From contig OX411543.1 of assembly GCA_948146395.1 (NCBI GenBank), positions 23,317,026 through 23,381,025 of the forward strand: a DNA stretch of 64,000 nucleotides. The letters run 5' to 3'. Shown piece after piece: positions 15,501 through 27,500 of the stretch. Within the stretch, counting starts at the first letter, position 1, and every line of letters starts with the position of its first letter. Under the pieces are notes generated by a model. The model ran no database searches and had not been told where the DNA came from. It saw only the letters and a list, made by a program, of their open reading frames with translations. This DNA comes from Fragum whitleyi. Taxonomy: Eukaryota; Mollusca; Bivalvia; Cardiida; Cardiidae. The position numbers were made by a program, and so were the translations under genes.

Positions 15501-18500
15501 CGATCCATAAAAAAGGTGATCTGCTGAATCCCTCTAATTATCGGGGATTATCCTAATAAGTATCATAGCCAAAATATTTTTTTTAGTTTTAAGGAATGAA
15601 ATACATAATTTGTGCGAGTCGGAACATCAATTCACCAATTAGAGAAAATAGAAGCACTGCTGATTGTGTCTTTGTATTTCACATCATCATTCAAAATATC
15701 ATAAAGCGTAAGTCAAAACTAAATTGCTCTTTTATTGACTATCAAATGGCTTTCGACACGGTTATACGAGATGCCTTGTGGATAAAAATAGTACAGTCAG
15801 GCATGAGTTCTAGATGGTTAATATGATAAAATCAATCTACAAAAATGTCAAAGAATGTTTTAACCCTTTACTGTTTAATCCCTGCTTTTTACGTGCCTGT
15901 GATTTTATGATTGAGAAAACATTGTGAAAAAAGAAGAAATTGCTTCTGACAAGCAATTTCTTCTTTTTCCACACTATTTTATACCCTACTGAATGGTTAT
16001 TTTTCAAATTAAATCCACTTTAAATTTTAACCTGCAAAACCTTTGAATTTGGACAGGTCCAAAATTTTGTAAAACAGGAAAGGGTTAAAATATCTCCACA
16101 AATGAGCTACTCTGATCTATTCGATGTAACTCGTTCTTAAACAAAGTACCACTCTCACCCCTACTATTTGTCCTATTTATCGATATCTAAATAATTTAAC
16201 TGAACGTGACAATAACTACTATAGGGATGAGTGTCTTTTTCACTGCGTTTATTGGGGGTATAAAGTGCAATTGCCTTAGCACATGGCAAATAATGCCCGT
16301 AGGGCGTTATGATTAAGCCATGTGCTAAGGCAATTGCACTTTATACCCCAATAAATGCAGTGAAAAAGACACTCGTCCCTTATAATTGCAATCATCTAGA
16401 TTGAAGAAACTATTAAAATACTCAGCCAAACATTAAAGCTTAAAGTCTACTTTCTGCGCGTATAAATTACACGATCTTTTTTTAGATCGTGTATTGTTTA
16501 TCTCGCTATCGAAGTGATATGTCATATAGTAAAACAAATGATACACAAATAAAAGCCAACATTAAAATTCGTAGAGGTACTTATGACAAATAAGCTTTTT
16601 TCTGCCAAGTAAGTCTGTATTTTTGAACGAAAACGGCGTGGTCAGTCTTTGTTGAGAGGGTTGCTTGAAGGTCTTCGTCGATTCGCTGTTTTCTAAGTTT
16701 AGGTCGGCTCAGAAACAGAACAGCATGCTTGTTATCGTAAATTCTTTCTAAAATATATTAATTCATAAAAGATTGAATAGCAATGTTACGTTGATGATCG
16801 GGAACTAGGTTAATTCGAGTTCCTACAACACAGGACTTGCAGATCGAATTTCGGGGGTTTCCCGAAAGACCTATTGCATTTTATACAGAAATAAAGTGCA
16901 ATGGATTTCCCCACGTGATGCGATTAAAACCAATCAGAGTTCTTAATTTTATTGGATTGCAATTATTTATCTATGTATATGCTACTATTTGCAGACGCTA
17001 TAGCCCTTTTTTACGACAACCCGGAGAGTCTTCAGTTCCAACAGTTCTGCAATTTTTCTAATTTATAAACGAGGCCTCAAAACGTAGATAAGACTAAAAT
17101 ATGCATTTTTGAGTGTTGAAAGAGCAAAATTAATCATAATTGGTTTATTTATTATAAACACTTTGAAAATGTTAGTCATTTCAAGTACTTAGTAGTGGCG
17201 TTTTCATGCAATGGCTCAAATAAGAAATCGGTGAGTGCTTTATATGAGCAAGCTCTAAAAGCCTACAATGGTATAATGTCTTCATTTTCAAGGACAAATT
17301 TAGATATTAAAACAAAACTCCAAGTATTCGTACGATGGTTGTTCCTATGTTGTTGTATGGTTCCGGGGTTTGGGGTCTACATGAATATAAAGAGGTCGGT
17401 CGCTTACATTTACGTTTCTTAAAGAAATTATTATAGGTGAATAAATCCACGCCAACCGATGCTGTGTACGGTGAACAGGGTAGATACCCATTTCCAGTAA
17501 TTACCAAAGAAAGCTCTCTAAAATACTGGATAAAGATAATGAAAAATCCAGAATCACTAATGCAACTTTAAGAGAACAATGTGATATAATCAATAGTATA
17601 TTTATTTAGTATATTGGCCACCGGCCTGTATACAACATGTACAAAAATAACAATTTCACATACAATGCTTTCATGGTGATGTTCGAGATACCTTAGATAT
17701 TGCCAAATTTCTTTTTTCCATGGCATAGAATATAAACATAGCAAGATTTCGTATTGTTGTCGTATTTTGCTTGCCATTAAAAGATAGAATTTCTGTATAT
17801 TTGGGTTTTTTAAATACTTTTTGCTGATATACTTAGTTCGCAATTCATCATACAACGGACAAATTAACAAGAAATGAAATTCACATTCGACCATTGAATT
17901 ACAATATAGGCAATATCTAAGATCTTTCACAATATTTATATGACGACCTTTCTCTACCATTAAAGCATGAGCTGAGCTTCTAAATGACACTGAACTTTTC
18001 CTAAATTCGACTATGTCAACTATATCCAAATATGTTTCTGGTGAAAATTTTTGTTTAAAATTGGAGTAATAAATCAATTTACTTGTTCTGTTACAATAAC
18101 TGTACCAGTGTTGGGTATATTGATCTATCAATCTATTTCTATAAGCTTTCAAAAACTGGTTGGCATATGTGACTGCTTGCCTTTCCCAAAAATATCCAAA
18201 ACCATTTGTATAAAGACTAATTCTCACTTTAGAAACCCAATTTTTAAAACCTCTTTCATCTAATATTTTCAACATATCATAACATTTCCTGATGTAACGA
18301 TCATTGGATGTGTTTAAAAGTTTTACACAATATTTCATACACCTTTTTGAAGTCTCAATGTAAAAAGGATATCTACCACAATCTCCCAAGATTACATTAT
18401 TTACAGAATTCATTGGGGCATTCATGTAACGTTTACATGCATACTCATGTATACGCTCAGAGCATTCAGGCTGATCAAGTCCCCAAATTTCCGAACCATA

Positions 18501-21500
18501 CATAAGAATAGAGCTGATTTTAGAATCAAAAAGTTTGAAGAATGTTTTATGAGATAATGGTAAAACAATATGTAATCTTTTTAGTAAAGCAATAAAAACC
18601 TTCTTACTTTTAGTTGCCATATACTCAGACATCTTAAAGTATGAAAGTTTACTTGTAAAATTCACACCAACATATACAAAACTATTTACTAATTCTTTTG
18701 GTTTATTGTTATAATACCATTTTTCATTTCTAGCTGTTCGTCCACCCTGTCTAAAGACAACTATATTTGTTTTATCAGTATTGATCTGCAGTCGCATCTC
18801 ACTACTAAATGTGTATAAGGCATTGAGCTGCATCTGCAGACCAATAACTGTATCACTTGCTAATGCTACATCATCTGCAAACAAGAGAGAAAAAAGTTCA
18901 ATTAGATCTGGAAAGAGTTGAATTCCATTTGTTCCAGAATTTCTCATGGCAGATTCAAGTCCGTTTATAAATAGACAAAATAGAATAGGACTAAGTTTAC
19001 AACCTTGTCTGAGACCAACCGGACAATTAAATGGCGCCGAAAGCGCTCCACAGGTGTCCTCTCGAACACATGCAGATACATTATTGTAAATGCTTTTTAT
19101 TGACTTTAACAATTTTCCCTTAATACCCATATTTTCTAATATAGCAAATAATTTTGATCTGTCTTCAGAATCAAATGCCTTTTTGTAATCAATGAAGGCC
19201 ACATAAAGCTTCTTCCTTTTCATACTTAAGTATTTGGAAATTTTTGACTGCAAAATAAAGGCATTATCAATAGTACTATATCCCTGACGAAACCCAGCTT
19301 GAGATTCACTTAAGATATTAAATGCATTTGCAAAGAATGTTAATCTTTTAGACAATATACTTATATAAAGTTTACTAAATCCGTCTATCAAAGAAATACC
19401 TCTGTAGTTTTCAGGATCAGATGTGACCCCTTTCTTGTGTAAAGGTTCTATCACGGATTTTGAACAACTAGTGGGAAATTCACCAGTTCTAAAAATTCTA
19501 TTAAAAAGGATTCTGACATAAGGTAATAAAACGTGCATACCATGCTGAAACTGTTCTACAACTCAGTTCCCAGCATGAAATCAACTGGGGTATAAACACC
19601 TTTAAAGTAGTTAAACCATTCATCTAATGATATAGAAACGCGTTGTTTGTTTATGTTTGACAATGATCTAATACGACTCCAAAAAGCTTTAGAGTCATTC
19701 AAGCTATTTTCAATATCACTAACTTTTTTTGACTTATACACATTCTTTTTGTTATCACAAAGTGTCTTGTAAATACTTTTTGATTCCAGGTATTTTTTTA
19801 AACTTGATTCAGTTTTATTTCTTTTGTATTCTCTTAGAGATCTGTTTTTAAATGTATTCAGAGAACAGCATTCCTTGTCATACCATGAATGCTTATATAC
19901 CTTATTATGATTTTTCTTATGAACTTTTGCATGCTCACTGCATTGTATAACTATATTTTCAAATGAAGATACAACATCATCAATATTTGGTTCACTTCGT
20001 AACTTTTCATCCATAGAATCAAACAAACCTTTTTCAAAAAACTCTATTAAATTGCGCTGATAGAAAGAAATACTGGCTTGATCAAATTTATAGACATTTT
20101 TTGCAACGTTAAAAGGGTGTCCATCCAATACATGTTGACTTGCCAATGGGTCAGGTGCACGCTTACCCAATAATTTTAAATGTAGAGGCAAATGATCACT
20201 GTTTGAGATACATTCTATATTGAAGTCGCAAATCAGATACTACAAAATAGTCAACAACGCTGCATCCGTTAGCATTGATAAATGTAAAATCACCGACGTT
20301 TTTATCTGAACCGTATCGACCATTTACAATAAGAAAGGTAAAGACATTACAAAAATTTACTAGGTCATTGCCTCATCGATTAATAACTTTATCCATATTA
20401 GTTCTATGCTCCATGAAAGATACACTATCGGTAAAAAGATCCGAAAATTCATGGAACTGAGAGATATCTGGAAGCAAGCCATTCTCTTGAAGTGACCCTG
20501 TACGGGCGTTCATATCACCACAAATAGTTATTTCAGAATCAGCAAATTCATCATGGTAACACAAAAATAATTTTTCTAAAATTGAAATACTAAAATTGAA
20601 ATACCAGAAAAATCTTCATTGTTATAGAAATTTGACTTCTCTGGTGGGATATATACCGAAATCAAAATAGCGTCCTTATTGAATGAAAAGATATCTTTTT
20701 TAATTTTCAATACAATTCCAAATTTAAAATCATCGGCTACTCGAATAATGTACCTAGCTGTACAATCTTTAACGAGTACTATTACACCACCGAGATTCCT
20801 ACCCCCTTTCGTTGAAGACTTCGCTTGACAAACAAAAAATGAAAACCCTGGCAATGAATTAGTCAACACATCTATGCAATCTAATTTCAACCATGTTTCC
20901 TGTAAACAAACAATATCAAATTCTTTTACATAATTGACAAATTCAGGATTAGTTATTTTCGAATATAAACCACAAATATTCCAAGACAAAATTGAAACAA
21001 ATTCTGTTTTATACGATTTATGCGACTGGCCTCGGCCACACCCCTATTCCACATCAGACTGCTGTGCTGGTATAGATGTGGAGGCATCTACATACATTCT
21101 ATTTGAGTCATTTAGCTGACCGGAATCGGGACGTAACCTTCGACCTGTAGCATCAATCTGACGTCTGTAATTCGTAACACTTTTTGAATTTCTCAACACA
21201 TGCAACTTGCCATTTTTGAAGTACCCCTTTTTACCAGAATCATTCAAACGTTTAAGTTCAGTCCTTTCAAAACTCGTAAGAACATTAGATACCCTAATAT
21301 TGTTACGACGAAGGACATCCCTAACCTTAAAAATACTATGTTTATATTCCACAATTGATAACTTGGCTATGACCATTCTAGACTGATTATTTTTAGTTGT
21401 ACCCACTCGTCTTGCATTGATAATAGGATCACGATCATAATTCTCATTAGGATACGCAATTCTCAGAATTTCATCTTTAACCTTCAATTTAAGTTCACCA

Positions 21501-24500
21501 ACCGATTCATTAGGATCTTCGTTTAACCCAAAAACACGATTTTCATTTTGGTGTAATTCCCTTTCAATGAAGTTCAAACGATCCTGCAATACATCAATTT
21601 CATCACATTTCCTCTCAAAGTTATATGAAAGGGCTGCCAAATCATTCTCCAATGTATCGTTAGCGTGACCTACATATTCGACTTTGCCACCCAATTCAGA
21701 AATTTTAGATTCTAAACCAGCTTGTTTTAATTCAATGTTGATAACCTGCGATTTTATTGCAGCAACATCGTTTTTCATAGAACCAATTTCTAATTTAACA
21801 GCTGACACTTCACTGATAACAGTTTCAATTTTCTGTGACGTTGACGCTTTGGTTGATTCAATAGCCTCCAATATTGCCGCCGTGTCCGTAGAAGGCCCGG
21901 GATTCTGTTCGACGTCAGCCGACAATATTAAGAGCCTCTGTGAATGTTGCCGATAAGGACTTGAAAAACAGTTTTGCTCATGATGCATTAACCCAGAACC
22001 ACAACATAAATCAGGAGACACGACAGTCCAAATTAGGTGATGAATGGATAGTGTAGCTTGAAATCCATGAATAGTATAAAGAGCAACGTTCCAGCAGGAC
22101 AATACAAATATAATAACGCTCAGGGTTGCAAATATTCGATAATGAATGACAGTTTCGTTGCTACTTTGAAATGAAAAATCATGTTTTTTTTTTTTTTGTT
22201 TTTTTTTTCTTTTAAATCAAATCACAATTGAACAAACTCGGTTTTTGGCATATCACAGACAGTTTTGAAACCAAATTAATTAAATCCCTTTACTCAAACA
22301 ACGCCCGAGAGACCAGTACATACATTCCACTTTAATTACTTCACCTAAATTTACGCATTACAAACGCTGTAAAAAAACAATTTTGTATTTAGAATTTTTT
22401 AAATGTTTTGAAAAATTGATCCATTAAGAAAGATACTGTGCAGGTTTAGATTATCTTCCTAGCTGGAAATTGAATCTGGTAGAAAACAGGTTATATAAAT
22501 TATGCCCGTGTAACCAAATCGAAACTGAATACCACTACCTGCTGATCTGCCCGTTCTACCACGATATCCGTAAAAACGTTTTGGAAATTTACCCTGTCCA
22601 AACATTCATATTTTTAGAACATTTTATAGTCTAAGTCTAAAAAGACAATAATAAATTTTATAAAATATCTAATGGATGCTTTCGATTTACGATGGGATAA
22701 AATTGAAAATTATTTGCTCATGTATAATGAAATTTGCTTATTTGTCGCCGATTCGGTTCTAAAACCTCGAAACTGCAGTTTTAATGGAGCTGTGGTTTTG
22801 ACATTTTGAAGTGAAAGCGAGGGCAAGTTGGTTTTGAGATTTTTTTTATCAGATCTCTTCCACGTCATTGTTTTTGCACCAGATCTGTTTGCATATGTAT
22901 GTGTCTTTTAATACTTTGCATGTCTTTTGTCTTCATATAGAATATCAAGGGCCAAAAGTACAATTTAGTGCTGATTTGCTAATTAAATGAAATGAAAATG
23001 AAATGTTAAAGTTCATTACTTCTGAGATGTTGCGAAACTATTAGGGGTCCATTACCTTTATGATGCAGTGAAAAGTAACGGAATACATGTACAAGAAACC
23101 AAATCGACCTAAAGTTGATTATTGTTTCATCATTTATTTATTTATTTATTCATTTATTTATTCTTATGATTTTTTGATTGTTAATCTATCAGTTATTTCT
23201 CAATAAAAGGGAATATGCCTTATGTTCAACACCACTACAGTTAAAACAATGTGAAATTGACATTTATTCCGCTCACTCTGCACACCATTCACCCATTCCA
23301 AACACTCACTCAAACCATTCAAAAACGCCCCCAAAATACAAAAAAGGATAAGACCAACATCTGCATTCAAAATAAAAATAAAAGCAATAAAAAATCGCAA
23401 TTTTACTAACATAATTGAAATCAAAAAGGTAACATTTGGTCTTGAAGGAAAAAAGAAGCTTATTATAGAACTTGTATGCTAATTCTATTTAAGGAAGGTA
23501 AAAAATATAGCTCATTTTGATAATTCTGGGCAAAATTAGCGAGATTGAATTACACCCCGTTTACTTCATTCAAAACTTACTCATTGCTTTCATTCAATGT
23601 CATTTCAAAATCATTAGAAAATCGTTTACCTTGTCAATTTCACTATGTTGTTGAACTGTAATGAAAATAGTCTGCTTCTGATTCCGACTAGAAGCCGGAT
23701 GTCTTTTCACATTTTTCAGGATGACGGATAATCACTATACAGTTAACAACATCGTGAAATTAATTGGTGAATGATTTAGGAATGAAATTGATTGAGCGTG
23801 TGGAGCGAGTTTTGAGTGAATTTAATGGGAGGTAATCGAATATCGCAAATTTTGTTCAGGATGAACAAAATTAGAGATATTGATAACCTCCCTTTAAAAA
23901 AAGATGCATACAAATTCTATAGATAGCTTGCTATTTCTTTAAGAACCTATTAGACGCTTACAATATGAATTATGTTAATGAAATCGCGATTTTACTCTTT
24001 CCAAATGCATTTTGAATGACGTTGTTGATTCTATATTTTTAATGGGTTTGGGCGTTTTACAATGGTTTGAGTTAGTGTTTGGAATGAATGAATGGAGCGC
24101 TGATTGAGCGGTTTAGAATGGTTTTGATTGAGGCGAATTTCAATTTCACGATGTAACTTACTGTAGCCTATTCTATTTCAGAACTACCAGATATTTGATG
24201 GGGCATCAGCCAAATATCATACACTCCGTGAGCTTTTCAGGAGTTGTTCAGAACATTTCGTAAGTACTTGAAGCGAAGGGATTACGGAGATTTAATTTTG
24301 AGGGCCGTTACAGATAGGAACATCGTGAAATTGACAAGTTGAATTATTTTGGAATGATTTTTTAAATTATATTGAATAAATGAACTGAGCGAATTTCGAA
24401 TGTTTTTAAAGGAAGGTAAAAACATATTCGATAATGTCGTCCCATGGGCATAAGCGAAATAAGGTACAATAATTTGCCTCTCTAATTAAAATCTAAGTAC

Positions 24501-27500
24501 TTTTCTGATTTTTGTGTTTTTACGGACAAATCAGACGCTTAAGATTCAACATCAGCCGATAAATTCATGCAATTATTTGATCGGTTTGATTGAAATTAAG
24601 ACCAATTTGAACTATTTCGAAACATTTTGGCTAATTCTGGAGCGTTTTTGAGTGATTAAGGTGACTGTTTGGAATGATTGATTGGAGCGCAGAGTAATTG
24701 ATTTTGAATGATTTGATGAGCGTCAATTTCAGGATGCGGACGTTCTTACACTTGTAACGATTTTACTTTGTTCAGTCAGCCCGATTAGCTGAGTTGGTAG
24801 AGCACTGGACTTCAAAATCATTGAAGTTCGACCGCATGGGTTCGATTCCCGGGCAGGCACACTAACAAAACTAATTGTCTTTCGGATGAGACGTTAAACC
24901 GAGGTCCCGTCAGACGGTGCTTTACACCGAGCACGTTAAAGAACCATGGCGGATCTCAGCAGTAGTTTCGTCATGTATCCTTGCACTATCCCCCGTAACA
25001 ACTTACCGTCTTCTGGGGGCGTCGCTCATATGGGCATGTGCTACGGTAGCGACGATAAATAAACGGAAATACACACGCACTTTGTTCATTCACACTGCCC
25101 TGCCGATCCGCTAAACTCGATCCAGCCCGATCAAGCGATCGATTACCGGTCAAGCTTGGTCGGAATAAGTGATCGTCGGAGGTCAGGGCGATCGATTGTG
25201 ATCTGCATCCCTCGGGATTCGTATTCGAATATTTTTGACCTGACTAAAATACCCTTGTACAAACGAGTAGAAAATTGATCGAGATGCGGTCGGGAAGTGA
25301 TCATGTATCGAAACGGGTAGAAGATCGGGCTGGTCTTGAATTAATCGAGGTTTGATCGGATTGATATCTTTCAACCGACATGAACACGATCATTCTCGAC
25401 CCGTATTCGAGTTGTTCGAATCCTGAATTCATTCCGATCACGTCGAAAAGACTTGACCCAACTCGACTAGTCTCGCTATTCGTGCGTAGATCGGAAGCGG
25501 TCGGGTAAAGATCGAAATGGTCTGGAAGCGATCGAGTAGAGATCGAGCTAAGGTCAGGGTAAATGAGCGGAAATCGGACTGTGATCTGATTGTGATCGCA
25601 AAAGGGTCGTGAAAAACTCGTGTTGAAGTCAGGATCGATCGACAATAGATCGAAAGGAAGGCGTGCATACATGTATGCCTTTTTGTCGGATGTGATCGGG
25701 AAATTTAGATGATCGATTTGATGGGGTTGATCTGATCAGTAGTGGGAACATTGCATAGGGCAACTACATTTAAGAGAGCCTCGATAAAGATATAGAGGAT
25801 AATCGTTTGTTTCAGTGTAAGATCGATTTATATTTAATTGAGTGAACAACAAAATCTATATTTTCACGAGTGGCAGAGCCACGAGTGAAAACATAGCTTT
25901 TGTTGTTCACGAAATGAAATTTTCATCGATCTTACACGAAATACAAACGATTATTCTTTTTTTTTTATTATTGCAAAAACGAGACAAATTCTGAAATTTC
26001 TGGAACACATTTTCGTAAAGCGCGTCATTTTGCACGTGATTGCTAAGCAACGTTCATTGTGACGTCACTCATTTCGCTCGGTAAAGATAACGTCAGATAG
26101 ATCTAGGGTGAAATGCACAAAAACAGGGTAAAGGTTTTTGATAATTTCACTGCTTTTGTGGTGAGATTATCAAGTGATAATCTACCGTTATTTCTCGATA
26201 AACCCCCAAAAAGCATAAAAAAATAAAAATTTAGTGCAATATTTTATGTGTTTATAATCATATTTTGACCAACCATATATTGTGTTTCATGTGAAAGGTG
26301 AATATCTAATTGTAACGCTTACGCCTTTCACTATATTTCTATTAATGATTTAATTTTTTCAACATTTCAACACTCATCTATAGAACGACAGAGAATAAGA
26401 GAGTATATATCCAATTTCCGAAACTCTGTCTGTATTTATCAATATTGTGGTACTTTAGAGACGATTATTCTATTCGTCATTTCAACAATATTTTCAGGGC
26501 ATTTAAAGTATTCTCAGACCCCGAATACGGCAACTGTTATACACTCTCAAATCCGGACAAGTTCGTCGCACTACGGAGTGGGCCCGTGCATGGTACGTTA
26601 AGATTTAATATATGTGACCCGTCACGCAAAAAGGGACCATTTGGGAATTCTTTTAAATAGATATTCGAAAAAGATATGGATTCCAGTACAGGTCAAATAG
26701 AGATCGTATTTCAAAAATTCTTTCACGGGGAGGTAAATTGATACTACTAGATCCAGAAATAAAGCCAAGTGCAAAAAGTTTGGACCCTAGTCAGTTGTCG
26801 AGTGTTAATCTGTTTTAGATGACTCGTTTAATAATTACGCCATTAACCCTTTCCTGTTTTACAAAATTTTGGACCTGTCCAAATTCAAAGGTTTTGAAGA
26901 CGAAAATTAAATTTAATTTGAAATATAACCATTCAGTAGGGTAGAAAAAAAGTGTGGAAATAGAAGAAATTGCTTGTCAGAAGCAATTTCTTCTTTTTTC
27001 ACAATGTTTTCTCAATCATAAAATCACAGACACGTAAAAAGCAGGGATTAAACAGCAAAGGGTTAAATAAGCACAAATTTGATATTCTATTTTTAATATG
27101 ACCTGATTTTTTGGAAAAAAAAAACCAAAAAAAAAAAAAAGAAAAACGGGGAAATCCCAGAAATTAATCGAGTCAAGTTATTCTGTGAAACATATAACGC
27201 CACTTGCGTAATGACGTCGGCAAATCTGAGGTCATTTCCATAAAGAAAATTTAACGTTGCTATCCGTTCTTAGCTCATTTGCATAGTTGTCTAACACCTG
27301 TATAATATGAAAACTATACAATGGTGTTATTTCACTCCCGCGATGTAGTTTATATTAAAATGTATATCGACGTCATAAAATTATAATAAATGAAGATGAT
27401 AATTTAAGATTTGAGACAAAAACTCCTAAACACGCTTATATTCGAATTATAATTATCATGTTAAAAATTACAAATACAAAATAAAACTTTTTCTAACGTA

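Larger units (their letters stand above)
15100..17567 (+). pseudogene. LINE ORF2, 5' part, interrupted by three insertions
   Basis: RT blocks are readable in several frames: FYHHFKNITN (15180), FDRIFDTGEYPENWCKGVIVPIHKKGD with SNYRG (15440-15540), a damaged palm region (FADAIALF, about 16990), and VVPMLLYGSGVWGLHEYKEV with YGEQGRYPF (17330-17500). The body is split by a piggyBac-type MITE (15864-16084) and a foldback MITE (about 16221-16383). It breaks off at 17567 where a minus-strand LINE begins. Its C-terminal end reappears at 22235-22810. Confidence 0.85.
540..24181 (+). other. Intron 1 of the channel gene, 23.6 kb, filled with nested transposons
   Basis: This intron lies between the exon 1 donor and the exon 2 acceptor. 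It contains at least five LINE bodies in both orientations, one mariner-like element, two piggyBac- or foldback-type MITE insertions, three Tc1-like MITE copies and a tandem duplication, each listed separately. No unrelated host exon was recognised in it. Confidence 0.75.

Noticed and set aside
22184..22214. Poly-T run taken as the poly(A) tail of the minus-strand LINE
   Set aside because: It lies at the 5' side of that element, the wrong end for its tail; its origin is unresolved.
24779..24858. Possible functional tRNA gene
   Set aside because: A and B boxes are present but the anticodon arm is distorted and a SINE body follows, so it is a SINE head.
25301..25672. 123- and 76-codon overlapping minus-strand frames
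   Set aside because: They lie wholly in the GATC-dense tract; repeated words keep several frames open without coding meaning.
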